A DNA stretch of 32,772 nt from an uncultured Prevotellaceae bacterium (GCA_900318685.1 ONLL01000038.1:1-32772); one strand, 5' to 3'. Positions 23,998-32,502 are shown, counted from the stretch's first letter. The notes: a model not told the origin generated them from the sequence alone. Translations and numbers: made by a program.

Positions 23998-24287
23998 ATT
24001 CCCTTCATCGTTTCCCTCACCAGTTCAGCCAGGTAGTCGCGGTCATCCACGTCAGCTATATAGAAGTAGTCCTTCGCCCCTTCGTATGGCGGTCGCATAT
24101 CCACCACCCGCAGCATCCTGCGTCCAGCCTCCGTAGGTTTCACATAGAAGCAGTCGTCGCAGATAAGTCCGAAGATCTTCCCATTGCAATAAATACCATA
24201 GTCACCAAACATCTTCTTGGTGACAATCTCCCCCGCCCCACTACACTGGTCAGCGATATACTCCACAAAATCCTTATTACTTGCCAT
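23988..24287 (-). CDS. TfoX N-terminal domain family protein
   Basis: The 99-residue protein consists only of the TfoX/Sxy N-terminal domain: VTKKMFGDYGIYCNGKIFGLI (about residues 22-42), then CFYVKPTEAGR and PPYEGAKDYFYIADVDD. In Gammaproteobacteria TfoX regulates competence genes, but stand-alone N-terminal-domain proteins are widespread and their function is unclear. It is the promoter-proximal gene of the inferred tfoX-sod-alkD-mfd unit. The stop and the last codons are made by the adjacent heptad array. The short 5' leader contains TCGTCCATTCGTCTT (plus strand), the same 8-bp repeat found inside mfd. Confidence 0.88.
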   Translation of the reverse strand: MASNKDFVEYIADQCSGAGEIVTKKMFGDYGIYCNGKIFGLICDDCFYVKPTEAGRRMLRVVDMRPPYEGAKDYFYIADVDDRDYLAELVRETMKGMRS

Positions 24288-24322
24288 AATACTATTAACT
24301 CGTCCATTCGTCTTTTACGATG

Positions 24323-24330
24323 CAAATATA
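24323..24330 (-). promoter_or_regulatory. -7 promoter element for the tfoX-sod-alkD-mfd unit
   Basis: On the minus strand TATATTTG matches the TAnnTTTG box. It predicts a start near 24319 and a leader of about 32 nt. A -33 element at the usual 19-base distance is not evident. Confidence 0.55.
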
Positions 24331-25036
24331 GCGAATATTCTCCAAATATCCTCACAAAAAAGCTTTTTTTTCTTCATAGACGAAAAAATAATCCCCGAAT
24401 TGTCTTCTAAAATAGACAAGCTACGTCAAGAAAATTGGTCAAAAATAGGGTTCTCCGGACTTTGCATTCTAGAAAGCGAGACAAGGCAAATCGGCATCTG
24501 CCGCCCCTCTTTTGAGCCAAAACAAGCAGGAAAGTGCCCAAAAGCGAGTTTGCAACCGCTGGTTACGGACTTCGCGATCGCCAGTATGGCACTTTGCGGT
24601 AGCTAGTATGGCACTTTGCATACGTTCCCACGATGGGAATAATACGTTCCCACCGTGGGAATGATAGCAAGCTCCGTAACTAGCGTGACCAAACTCCGCA
24701 CCTAGCGTGCCCAAAGTCGCCTACTTTCGACCTCTTTTTCCCGTCTGGCAGTCATTTTTCTCGCCAAAAACGCTCTCCAAAATAGCCATTTCAGCACCTA
24801 AAAATGCCCATTTTCGGCCCTTTTTGAGGTTACTCAAGCCCACCAGAACTCACAATACCCTCATTCCCAGTTACTTGCAGACTCCTCAAAACTCGCTCAT
24901 TTACGCCCAGACGGTCACAAAATCACAAAAGGCCCCTTCTCGCAAGAGCATTTGTAAAGAATATTCCCAATCATTTGTTGAATAAAAAAATCATACACAT
25001 AGCGGCACAGCAGCCAAACACTCAATCATAAGCACG
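24331..25036. other. Gene-poor interval outside the 22-bp array: no credible gene
   Basis: Between the tfoX promoter and the giant gene's terminator I find no gene with family-like sequence. The left part (24360-24530) is AT-rich and contains an inverted TTGTCT/AGACAA pair at 24400-24419. The right part (24719-25036) has a strong strand bias, C-rich and G-poor on the plus strand, and no clear promoter. Apparent reading frames here run through repeats and look spurious. Confidence 0.6.
24531..24718. repeat. Degenerate array with 22-bp period, containing paired palindromes
   Basis: Units start at 24554, 24576, 24598, 24631, 24653, 24675 and 24697, with one 11-bp half-unit at 24620 and a 23-bp degenerate unit at 24531. 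Neighbouring units pair up: 24576/24598 share AGTATGGCACTTTGC; 24620/24642 share ATACGTTCCCAC; 24675/24697 share CTAGCGTG and CCAAA. Two central palindromes, TTCCCACGATGGGAA and TTCCCACCGTGGGAA, lie 22 bp apart. The outer units (24554 and 24675) are inverted relatives of each other. It codes for nothing convincing. Confidence 0.75.
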
Positions 25037-25075
25037 AAAAAAGAGACTGCAGCATGCTCAAAGCACGCTGCAGTC
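25037..25075 (-). terminator. Rho-independent terminator of the giant secreted-protein gene
   Basis: GACTGCAGC (25045-25053) pairs with GCTGCAGTC (25067-25075), extended by a TGC/GCA pair after one mismatch. On the minus strand the stem is followed by TCTTTTTT. It lies 87 bases past the stop of the giant gene and is correctly oriented for it. Confidence 0.85.
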
Positions 25076-25103
25076 CCTGAGGAGTATTCACTCCCCCAAA
25101 TTT

Positions 25104-25125
25104 CCCCTCTCCAGTTGGAGAGGGG
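25104..25125. repeat. REP-like palindrome downstream of the giant gene
   Basis: CCCCTCTCC, loop AGTT, GGAGAGGGG: a perfect 9-bp stem joined to the C-rich repeats that follow. As I recall, this CCCCTCTCC/GGAGAGGGG element next to CTCACCCC-type sequence is a recurrent intergenic element of Bacteroidetes genomes. Confidence 0.7.
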
Positions 25126-25126
25126 C

Positions 25127-25175
25127 TAGGGGTGAGGCCGAGGTTAGGGGTGAGGCCGAGGTTAGGGGTGAGGCT
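25127..25175 (-). repeat. 18-bp tandem array forming the end of the giant gene
   Basis: TAGGGGTGAGGCCGAGGT occurs at 25127 and 25145, and its first 12 bases again at 25163. In the sense (minus) direction it is C-rich. The third copy encodes the final Pro-His-Pro and the TAA stop of the giant protein. Confidence 0.9.
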
Positions 25176-28100
25176 TTGTCTTAGCCGAGCCGCTCATGTC
25201 GTTGAGGATCATGTTCACGATGCCCACGGCATCGCTGATGGTGATGTCACCTTCGCGGCTCACATCGGCATTCTCCCTGTAGAAAGTGCCTGTGGTCGGC
25301 TTGCCGAGGATGGTGTTCACCACGTTCTGAGCATCGGTCATGTTCACCAGCGTGTCGTGGTTGGTGTCGCCCAGCTTCCACTTACCCACCAGGCTGATGG
25401 GCAGCACGTTGTTCGAGGGGCGCACGTCGGTGAGCACCGTTGAGCCCTGCATCGGCGTGGTGCGCAGATAGAACACTTTGCTCACATCGGGCTGCGTAGC
25501 GGTCAGCGTGACGATCTTAACCTTGTTTCGCTTGGCAGTAGCATCGTAGAGGTCGCTGAATCTGACGGTCACATCAGTCGTGCCGGCGGCAGTCTTGGTG
25601 GCGAGTGGCGAGTCGTAGAGGCCCACCTTCACGCTCATGTCATCAGCGAGCGGCAGGAGCGAGGCGTTGTTCACCTCGGCGATGATGGTGGTCACGCCAC
25701 TGGCATCGGTCTTCTTGCTCACTACCTTCAGGGCCATGTCCACCTGGCGCACATCCACCTGCGTGCCACTCTGCTGCACACGGCGCGGACGGGCTTTGGC
25801 ACCCAGGCGGCGGCTCTTCAGCGCACCGCTGTTTGCATATTCGAATATGGCTGTCACGTCGTAGTCGATGGTTCCGTCGAAGTTGTCGGGCACGGTGTAG
25901 TCCACCGTCACCTCGGCGCTTTCCTGGGGCAACAATGTCAAGTGGTGGTTGGTTGTCTCTTCACCCATTCTCACTTCAATGTCAGTGATGGGGTCATAGC
26001 CGTTGTTGACCACCGTCACATTGACCGGAATCTGCGTGTCGCTTTTCACGTCGTAGGGGTTGAACGTTGCCCTGTGGTCGATGGCATTGGTGAAGGTCAC
26101 GGGTGTCTGCAGCACGGCAGCGCCGTCCTCCTCGTTGGCCACGCAGAAAGCCACGTTCAGGTCGAGACCGTCCAGTAAACCATCCATTGAGACAAGTGTC
26201 ACGTCGTCGGGCATGGTGGCTATCTCAACGGGGGCGGAGAAGAAGAGCTGGTTGTTGTGCGAGTTGAGCTTTGAGGCATAGATGCGGTTCTTGAACTGTA
26301 CCGTCTGCGTGCCGTCGCTATTGTCTGTGCGTTCCTCGTCGCTCTGGCTCCACAGCAGCACCACATTGCTCAGGACGGCTCCATAGCCACCTTTCGCCAC
26401 CACCAGCCGGTAGTCGTTGATTATCTTGCGGTTCATGCCAAGTGGTCCTGTGAGCCTGCCCGTGGTCTCGCCCTTCATGTTCACAGTGTTGAGCACGATG
26501 TCGCGGCCGTCGTCGCCCTGCTTGATGTAGGCCACGAGAATGCCGCCACCGACATTGACCATCTGCGGCTTCGAGCCTTCAATCATGGTGTAGCGTTCGC
26601 GCACCTTGTTGTCGGGCGACACGCTGACATAGACCAGCGACGTGCTCTTCTGCTGGTTGTTCACGTCCTGCTGCAGGGCCATCATCACCAGCACGCTGTC
26701 TTCTTTCATGGCCACTTGATAGTCGGCGGGCACATTGCGGTGGCTGATGCGCTTGATTTCTATCGGTTCGCTGTAGCCGTCGGGGAGGTCACTGCTGAAA
26801 AAGCCGTGTCGCTTGAGCATCAGGCTGCCGTCGATGTAGCGGCTGCCCTCGTCGTTGAACTTGGCCACGCCCTGCTGCCACACCACGGCACCGCGGGCTG
26901 ATTTAGTGAGGTCACCATTGAGGTCGAGTGATGTCACGGCTACGGCGGGATTGACACAAGCCAGGCTGCCCCCTGCGCTGGATGCCTCCTGGGTGTTCCA
27001 GTCGAACATCTGAGTGCCGTCGTACAGGCGACAAGCTATGTGTACACGGCTCATCTCGCTGGCCGTCTTGGTCTGGTCGTTATCTGAGAGCCCATTGATG
27101 GCATCGCCGTCGATGGCTTTCTCCAACTGCTCGAAGGCCACCATCTCGAAATACATGTTTTTAGCGACACTGAAGTCGTACATCGGCCCCTTCATGCCAG
27201 TGCTGACGAAGTCGTTCTTGCTGCCGTTGCTATACACCTGCAGACGGTCGTCGTTGTAGTCGCTGGCAGTCTTCAGGTTGTTGAACAGCAGCGACGTGCC
27301 GTCCATCAGGTAGGTGGGCTGCGCCATGCCGTTCACATTACTTATAATAGGTGTACCGAGGTCGGCGATGACCTTGCGCTTCAGCTTCTTGTAGCCCTTG
27401 GTCACGTTGCGGCGTGAGAAGATAGGCTCGGCATTAGAGGGGTGGAAGGGGTTCGACGCATTGTTGGGCACCAGATACTCCTTGTGATACTTGAAGATGT
27501 TCCAGCTCTTCTTGGCCTTCCAGAACAGGAAGCGAGCCTCGGCGAAGGCCTCCATCTGTGCGTGCAGGGTGGTCTTCATGCCGGCCTGCCCCTTGGTCAC
27601 GTAGGCACGGTGGTGCAGGTCGAAGCAGGCTCCGCCGCGCACGCCGGCCACGGCCTTGGCAATCCAGATGTCGATGCCGGCGTAGGCCCAGGCGCACACC
27701 TTCAGGCGGGCCTGGTAGTCGAACACAAAGTCGATCTTCGTCGATTTGAATGAAGCGTCGCCCATCTCGGCGGAGGTGTTGACGAGTCCCATCGACATGG
27801 CCATCATGGCATCGACCGACATGCCGAACGAGCCAATGCCGAAGCTGAGGTTGGCCGATGCTTTGGCCGATGCCTCGAAGGTCAGGCCGCCGTCGTAGAA
27901 GTTGAAATCTACCTTGCCCGTCTCGCGATTGTAGTATGCCACGCCGCTGAGGTAGCCCTTGATGCCGACGAAGGCCGACGGCAGGCGTGGGATATCGTCG
28001 AAGAAGTCATCATCGGCAGGCTTGGCGGAGTTCACGGCATCCATCATGGCCGAGAACTGCTCGTCGAAGTACTGCAGGTTGTCCAGCTTGTCGAGCTGGT

Positions 28101-31100
28101 CCATGATGGGTCCGGCAGGCAGGAAATTCACCTCGCAGACGGCACGCACCAAGAAGTGGTCGCCGTCGCGCTGTATGTTCACCGTGAAGGGCAGCACGGG
28201 GGGCACCTGGAAGTTGAACTTGTCGAAGGCCTTGTTCATGTCCTTCGTGTCGGCTCCATTGGCTTTAGCCTGGTCGTCCACTTTTGTCAGGTCGAAGCCG
28301 CCGGGGCTCATCTCGATGTTGTTGGCCTCGTTCAGCGCCATCAGGTCGACGGTCTGGTTGTGCAGCGAGGGCAGCGAGGCCAGTGTCGTCGTGCCGTTTA
28401 TCAGCATGGGCTGCACCGTGGCGTCCTCGGCGATCTGGTCGGTCAGGTCGAAGTCGAACAGGCAGTAGTTGGTGCTGAATGGGAAGTCGGCGGTTGTGAG
28501 CAGCTTCTGGGTGGGCTGCAACTGCCATGCGCCGTCGGCGGAGGCCAGCGTCAGGTCGGGAGTGGTCTGATAGGGCATGCAGCCGATGATATGGGCATAC
28601 TTTGTGCCCGTCCAGCCGTTGTTGCCGAACCTCGGGTCGGGTATATGCTTGATGGCATCCTTATAGTCTGCCGTCTGCGAGTAGTTCAGTGTCTCGCTGT
28701 CGTTGATGGATAGCAGATTATCAGTGTTGATGGCAACATCCATCTTGTTGTCCTTCAGGTTGCCTTCGCGCTTGAAGGTCTCGAGTACCAGACTGTTAAA
28801 CTGGTCGTCCTGCTCTTGTAGCACGATGACATGTCGGCGCTGTTTGCCGCGGTTCTCACGGCTGTTGTAGTCGTAGTTCCACAGCGTCATCGTGGTGAGC
28901 ATGGGCTTATATCCCTGTGCCACCACTTCTATGAGCTCGGCATACTGGTAGGGGTCGGTGCTGACCTGGTAGTAGCCCACGCTATTGTCGTAGGTTGCCG
29001 TTCCCTTGGTGTCCTGACAGGCCATGTTGGCATCTACGCAGGCATAGTTGAGGACGGCATCGGTGACGGGGTCACCCTGGGCGTTGACGACGGTGACCTG
29101 TGTATTGCTGGCAGACAAGTCATCCCACCAGATTTGTCTCTCGCGGGAGCTATAGTATCTCCAATACCGTTCTGCTAAGATACCTGCCTGTAACCGTTTA
29201 TAGATGTCATCAGTGTAAGACCGCAAGATAGACTCTATATCCTCCTTATTATACCTCCAAATACACTGCAATTCGGGAATGACATCCAGCCTCAAGTATT
29301 CGGCGAAATCTAGCAAGGATATCCTGATGGTTTCGTTGCCAACGGTCAGAAAGCAGTTGGCGGGGTTGTCCGTGCGGACGATGCCCTTCAGGTAGTTGTC
29401 ATAATATGTTTTGCCACTACCGTATGCTCCTGTTACATGTCCAAGGTTCAGTGTGACAGGCTGCCCGTCTTTATAGAACTTTAATGAAACATGGGAACTG
29501 TTTGTGGTGCTGGCAACAACCGTGTTGAAATGATAGAGCTCTGAGAGGTCTGCGCTTTTGAACGTGCTGGTGTAGCGGCGGTCGTAGCCTGGGAAATAGA
29601 CCTCCACCTCGTAGGTCTTGCCGTCGGCAGGCGGCTGGAAGAAGAATCGGCCTTTGTAGCCGTCGAGGGTTTGTATTACATCCTCGCCGCACTTGAGCGT
29701 GATGTCTGCCCCATTGTAGAAGTCGTCGTTGACTTCAAACACGGCGCTGGGCAGATGGAGCGGGTTGACGAGCGGATAAAATGCTGGATAAGCTGCGTTG
29801 TAACTTTCGTCAACGACATCCTGATAGAAGCCGTCACGGTCGATGGCACCTCGTAGGCTCAGTATGGCCTGGGTGTTGTCGAAGTTGCTGTTACCCGTCT
29901 CGTCCTCTCCGTTCACCTTATAGACGATGTGTCCTTCGGCCCCTACATATTGCAAGTCGGCGATGCAGGTCATCTCGCGTAGCATCACCTCGTCGGGGCT
30001 GTAGCTGCGCTGGGCCAGCGTGTAGAGGTGATATTTGGATTCAGAGGGCGTGAGCTCCGGCTGCACGGTGATAGTGGCCGTAGCATAGAAGTCGTCCTGC
30101 TGCAGCTCTAACCATTCGGGCACGTTGTCGCCGTCGGTCAGGTTGTTGTAGGTCTCCTTGATGCCCAGTTCCGGTATCTCATAACCCACGGTGAAGCCCG
30201 CGCGTGGCAGATAGAAGACCTCAGAAGAAAGCGTGATGGGGTGCGCCTCATTCCAGTAGGCCGTCATCTCGCTGTAGTCGCCGATGGAAATCTTCTTCAG
30301 GTCGGACACCAGTCGGGCTGTGCAGGAAATGGTCTCTTTCGGCCCGTCGGTGGTGGGCACGCCGATGAGCACCTGGGCGGTGATGACGGTCTGGCCTATC
30401 TGGCTGACATCGGTCACGTCGGGATGCTCCTCGGTGAAGCTGAAAGGCAGGTCGTAGGTGATGGTGCCGCGGTCGGCATCGGCCAGGGCCGACCAGTCGT
30501 TGGACGGGTCGTACTTCTGCAGCTCGCTCAGCTTGTAGTACTCCGTCCACGTGGTGCCGTTGGCATGGGTGTAGTTCACGGTGATGTCATCGTCCAAGGG
30601 CCGCTTGTCGGGGTTCTTCAGCTCAAACTGCAGCTTGGGGAACACGGTGCCCACAAGATAATGATTGGTGTGGTTCATCGCCACGGGCATGGCCAGCTGG
30701 TCATTGTCGTCTTCCATCTCCTTCGTCATCAACGTATAAGTGCGCGAGAAAACGACTTGGCTGCTTATTGAGACTGTCAAAGTGAATGTTCCGGCATTAA
30801 CACCTGTCCACAAGGTTTGGCCGTCCAGACCATCATCTATGATGGAAGCATTGACACCATCGGCATTGGTGATGGAGTAGGAAATCTGGTTGGCGTTGGT
30901 GGCATCAAGGGGTGAATAGACGGGGTTTAAGGCAAAGTATTTACTATCAATCTTGTGATCATAATAAAAATTGCCAAGATACTCCCAATGTTCCCTTAGG
31001 ATGATGAGGCTGCCGTCGGCAGGCAGGCCGGGTATGTCGAACTGCGTGACGGGATTGGGCGTGGCCGCCTCGGGCGACACCGTGACGGCAAAGCTGTTCT

Positions 31101-32469
31101 CAGCACGGGTTTGCACAGCCTTGGGCAGAAGAAAGTTGTCTTCAGCAAGGCGGCAGGCGGGGCCGAAGTCGACATAGACGGTCGTCGTCTCGCTGACGGT
31201 GGGTGCGGTGACGTAGTAGGTCACCAGTCCCGTCTGCTCGTCGAAGGTGAAGCGCCCGGGCTCCAGCGTCTCGTTGCCGTTGAGCGTCACGCCGAATGCA
31301 CTCTTGAACTTGTCGCCCTGGCAGCGGCGCACAAACTGCCAGTTGTCCATCGTGGCGGTGATGACCATCGTCTCGCCGCTCTTGAACGAGGTCTTGTTGA
31401 TGCTGACGTTGGAGAACTCGGGCCTCAGCCCGTCGACCTCGAAATAGACACCGAACAGGGAGTTGGCCGACTCCTCGGGTATGTCGGCACGCGAATAGAA
31501 GATGTAGCGGACGGCATCGTCGGCAGGGTTGGCCACCTCGAAGGGGCCCACCTCTAAGACGGGGTAGTTCACCTCCCTGTCAGACCATTCACTCCGGTTC
31601 GCCTCTATCGAATGGAAGTACTCGTCGGGGCCGGGGCGGTAGATGTACCACGCCTCGCTGCACACGGAGCCGGCGTTGATGGGGTGCAGCTCCACCTCGT
31701 GTGACTGAGCCAGGCCGTAGTCGTCGTCATCGGGGCCCATGCCGGTGTGGTCGGCAAAGCGGGCGTTGATAACGTAGCGGCTGTCGTTGGTAATCTTCAC
31801 ATCAGTGGCGAGGAAGAAGCGGAACAGGATGTACTCGCCCCAACGATCTACACTATAGTTGGCATGGTCGTTGCCGAAGGTGTTCTGCAGCACTTCCAGC
31901 TTTGTGGCGAAGGTGCTCTGCCGGGCAGGGTCGCCACCCGTGCGGTTGACCTTGAGCATCAGCACGTCGTATTCGGCTTCGGCGTAGGTGGTCTTGACGG
32001 AAAACACCTCGGGAATGTTGCCGCTCCAAGTAAATAAGCCGTGATAATCTCCGTTCTCGTCTTCATAAAGGGCTGAAGGCTCGAGCGCTTCAAGCCCTAT
32101 TTCCACGGTCTTCTCGGTCTCGCCCGGCTCAAAGGTGTACGTCTCGCCATAATCCCAGTACCTCATGTTGCCCAGCTTGACGGTGGCCGCACGCTGAGCA
32201 TTACGGCCCTGCGGTCGGCTGAGGGTGACGGTAATGGTCTGAGGCAGGGCGTAGCCGTCGTCGCCATACTGAGGCTTTGCTGGCATGTCGCCCACATCAA
32301 TGACATAGACTCCCGGATTGTTCGGGTCTTCATGTCCGCCCGTGAAGGTGATGACGTCTCTTGTCTGTGCACTCGCCGTGGAGATTACTCCTCCCAGCAG
32401 CACGAGCAACAGGCACAGCCAACGGGCTGCCGTCGGCCGTCGGTAGATGGTTGTTCTTGTTGTTCTCAT
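25162..32469 (-). CDS. Giant secreted multidomain protein with C-terminal dockerin-like domain
   Basis: About 2435 residues. The ATG at 32469 starts a signal peptide (35 residues, ending ISTASA-Q) and lies 30 nt after the predicted transcription start; the frame upstream overlaps the promoter. The first 1000 residues look like serial immunoglobulin-like beta domains (for example FSNVSINKTSFKSGETMVIT). Around 1123-1193 is a carboxypeptidase-regulatory-like fold (VTVVNAQGDPVTDAVLNYACVD). About 1500-1650 is a Gly/Ala-rich segment (FEASAKASANLSFGIGSFG). About 2143-2225 resembles a CARDB adhesion domain (VNVTVVNNGYDPITDIEV). The last 75 residues hold two dockerin-type Ca-binding repeats (GDTNHDTLVNMTDAQNVVN and ADVSREGDITISDAVGIVN). 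No protease, glycosidase or T9SS C-terminal domain is recognised. It is likely a cell-surface or extracellular adhesin or scaffold. It is transcribed alone, downstream of the rRNA operon. Confidence 0.8.
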   Translation of the reverse strand: MRTTRTTIYRRPTAARWLCLLLVLLGGVISTASAQTRDVITFTGGHEDPNNPGVYVIDVGDMPAKPQYGDDGYALPQTITVTLSRPQGRNAQRAATVKLGNMRYWDYGETYTFEPGETEKTVEIGLEALEPSALYEDENGDYHGLFTWSGNIPEVFSVKTTYAEAEYDVLMLKVNRTGGDPARQSTFATKLEVLQNTFGNDHANYSVDRWGEYILFRFFLATDVKITNDSRYVINARFADHTGMGPDDDDYGLAQSHEVELHPINAGSVCSEAWYIYRPGPDEYFHSIEANRSEWSDREVNYPVLEVGPFEVANPADDAVRYIFYSRADIPEESANSLFGVYFEVDGLRPEFSNVSINKTSFKSGETMVITATMDNWQFVRRCQGDKFKSAFGVTLNGNETLEPGRFTFDEQTGLVTYYVTAPTVSETTTVYVDFGPACRLAEDNFLLPKAVQTRAENSFAVTVSPEAATPNPVTQFDIPGLPADGSLIILREHWEYLGNFYYDHKIDSKYFALNPVYSPLDATNANQISYSITNADGVNASIIDDGLDGQTLWTGVNAGTFTLTVSISSQVVFSRTYTLMTKEMEDDNDQLAMPVAMNHTNHYLVGTVFPKLQFELKNPDKRPLDDDITVNYTHANGTTWTEYYKLSELQKYDPSNDWSALADADRGTITYDLPFSFTEEHPDVTDVSQIGQTVITAQVLIGVPTTDGPKETISCTARLVSDLKKISIGDYSEMTAYWNEAHPITLSSEVFYLPRAGFTVGYEIPELGIKETYNNLTDGDNVPEWLELQQDDFYATATITVQPELTPSESKYHLYTLAQRSYSPDEVMLREMTCIADLQYVGAEGHIVYKVNGEDETGNSNFDNTQAILSLRGAIDRDGFYQDVVDESYNAAYPAFYPLVNPLHLPSAVFEVNDDFYNGADITLKCGEDVIQTLDGYKGRFFFQPPADGKTYEVEVYFPGYDRRYTSTFKSADLSELYHFNTVVASTTNSSHVSLKFYKDGQPVTLNLGHVTGAYGSGKTYYDNYLKGIVRTDNPANCFLTVGNETIRISLLDFAEYLRLDVIPELQCIWRYNKEDIESILRSYTDDIYKRLQAGILAERYWRYYSSRERQIWWDDLSASNTQVTVVNAQGDPVTDAVLNYACVDANMACQDTKGTATYDNSVGYYQVSTDPYQYAELIEVVAQGYKPMLTTMTLWNYDYNSRENRGKQRRHVIVLQEQDDQFNSLVLETFKREGNLKDNKMDVAINTDNLLSINDSETLNYSQTADYKDAIKHIPDPRFGNNGWTGTKYAHIIGCMPYQTTPDLTLASADGAWQLQPTQKLLTTADFPFSTNYCLFDFDLTDQIAEDATVQPMLINGTTTLASLPSLHNQTVDLMALNEANNIEMSPGGFDLTKVDDQAKANGADTKDMNKAFDKFNFQVPPVLPFTVNIQRDGDHFLVRAVCEVNFLPAGPIMDQLDKLDNLQYFDEQFSAMMDAVNSAKPADDDFFDDIPRLPSAFVGIKGYLSGVAYYNRETGKVDFNFYDGGLTFEASAKASANLSFGIGSFGMSVDAMMAMSMGLVNTSAEMGDASFKSTKIDFVFDYQARLKVCAWAYAGIDIWIAKAVAGVRGGACFDLHHRAYVTKGQAGMKTTLHAQMEAFAEARFLFWKAKKSWNIFKYHKEYLVPNNASNPFHPSNAEPIFSRRNVTKGYKKLKRKVIADLGTPIISNVNGMAQPTYLMDGTSLLFNNLKTASDYNDDRLQVYSNGSKNDFVSTGMKGPMYDFSVAKNMYFEMVAFEQLEKAIDGDAINGLSDNDQTKTASEMSRVHIACRLYDGTQMFDWNTQEASSAGGSLACVNPAVAVTSLDLNGDLTKSARGAVVWQQGVAKFNDEGSRYIDGSLMLKRHGFFSSDLPDGYSEPIEIKRISHRNVPADYQVAMKEDSVLVMMALQQDVNNQQKSTSLVYVSVSPDNKVRERYTMIEGSKPQMVNVGGGILVAYIKQGDDGRDIVLNTVNMKGETTGRLTGPLGMNRKIINDYRLVVAKGGYGAVLSNVVLLWSQSDEERTDNSDGTQTVQFKNRIYASKLNSHNNQLFFSAPVEIATMPDDVTLVSMDGLLDGLDLNVAFCVANEEDGAAVLQTPVTFTNAIDHRATFNPYDVKSDTQIPVNVTVVNNGYDPITDIEVRMGEETTNHHLTLLPQESAEVTVDYTVPDNFDGTIDYDVTAIFEYANSGALKSRRLGAKARPRRVQQSGTQVDVRQVDMALKVVSKKTDASGVTTIIAEVNNASLLPLADDMSVKVGLYDSPLATKTAAGTTDVTVRFSDLYDATAKRNKVKIVTLTATQPDVSKVFYLRTTPMQGSTVLTDVRPSNNVLPISLVGKWKLGDTNHDTLVNMTDAQNVVNTILGKPTTGTFYRENADVSREGDITISDAVGIVNMILNDMSGSAKTKPHP

Positions 32470-32502
32470 AGTAGAAAATGCTTTTATTTCTGTTTCTGGC
32501 TG

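Noticed and set aside
24576-24619. Sigma-54 promoters at the two TGGCACTTTGC copies
   Set aside because: TGGCAC and TTGC are separated by one base or overlap, not by the five bases required.
24469-24714. 81-residue minus-strand frame through the 22-bp array
   Set aside because: It is simply the translation of the repeat array, with no promoter box and no protein-like conservation pattern visible.
24531-24718. CRISPR array
   Set aside because: Units are degenerate along their whole length, 22 bp with no separate unique spacers, and no cas genes are present.
24707-24985. 92-residue plus-strand frame in the gene-poor interval
   Set aside because: It starts with a non-ATG codon inside the repeat array, has no promoter, and its Pro/Ser/Lys-rich composition follows the C-rich strand bias.
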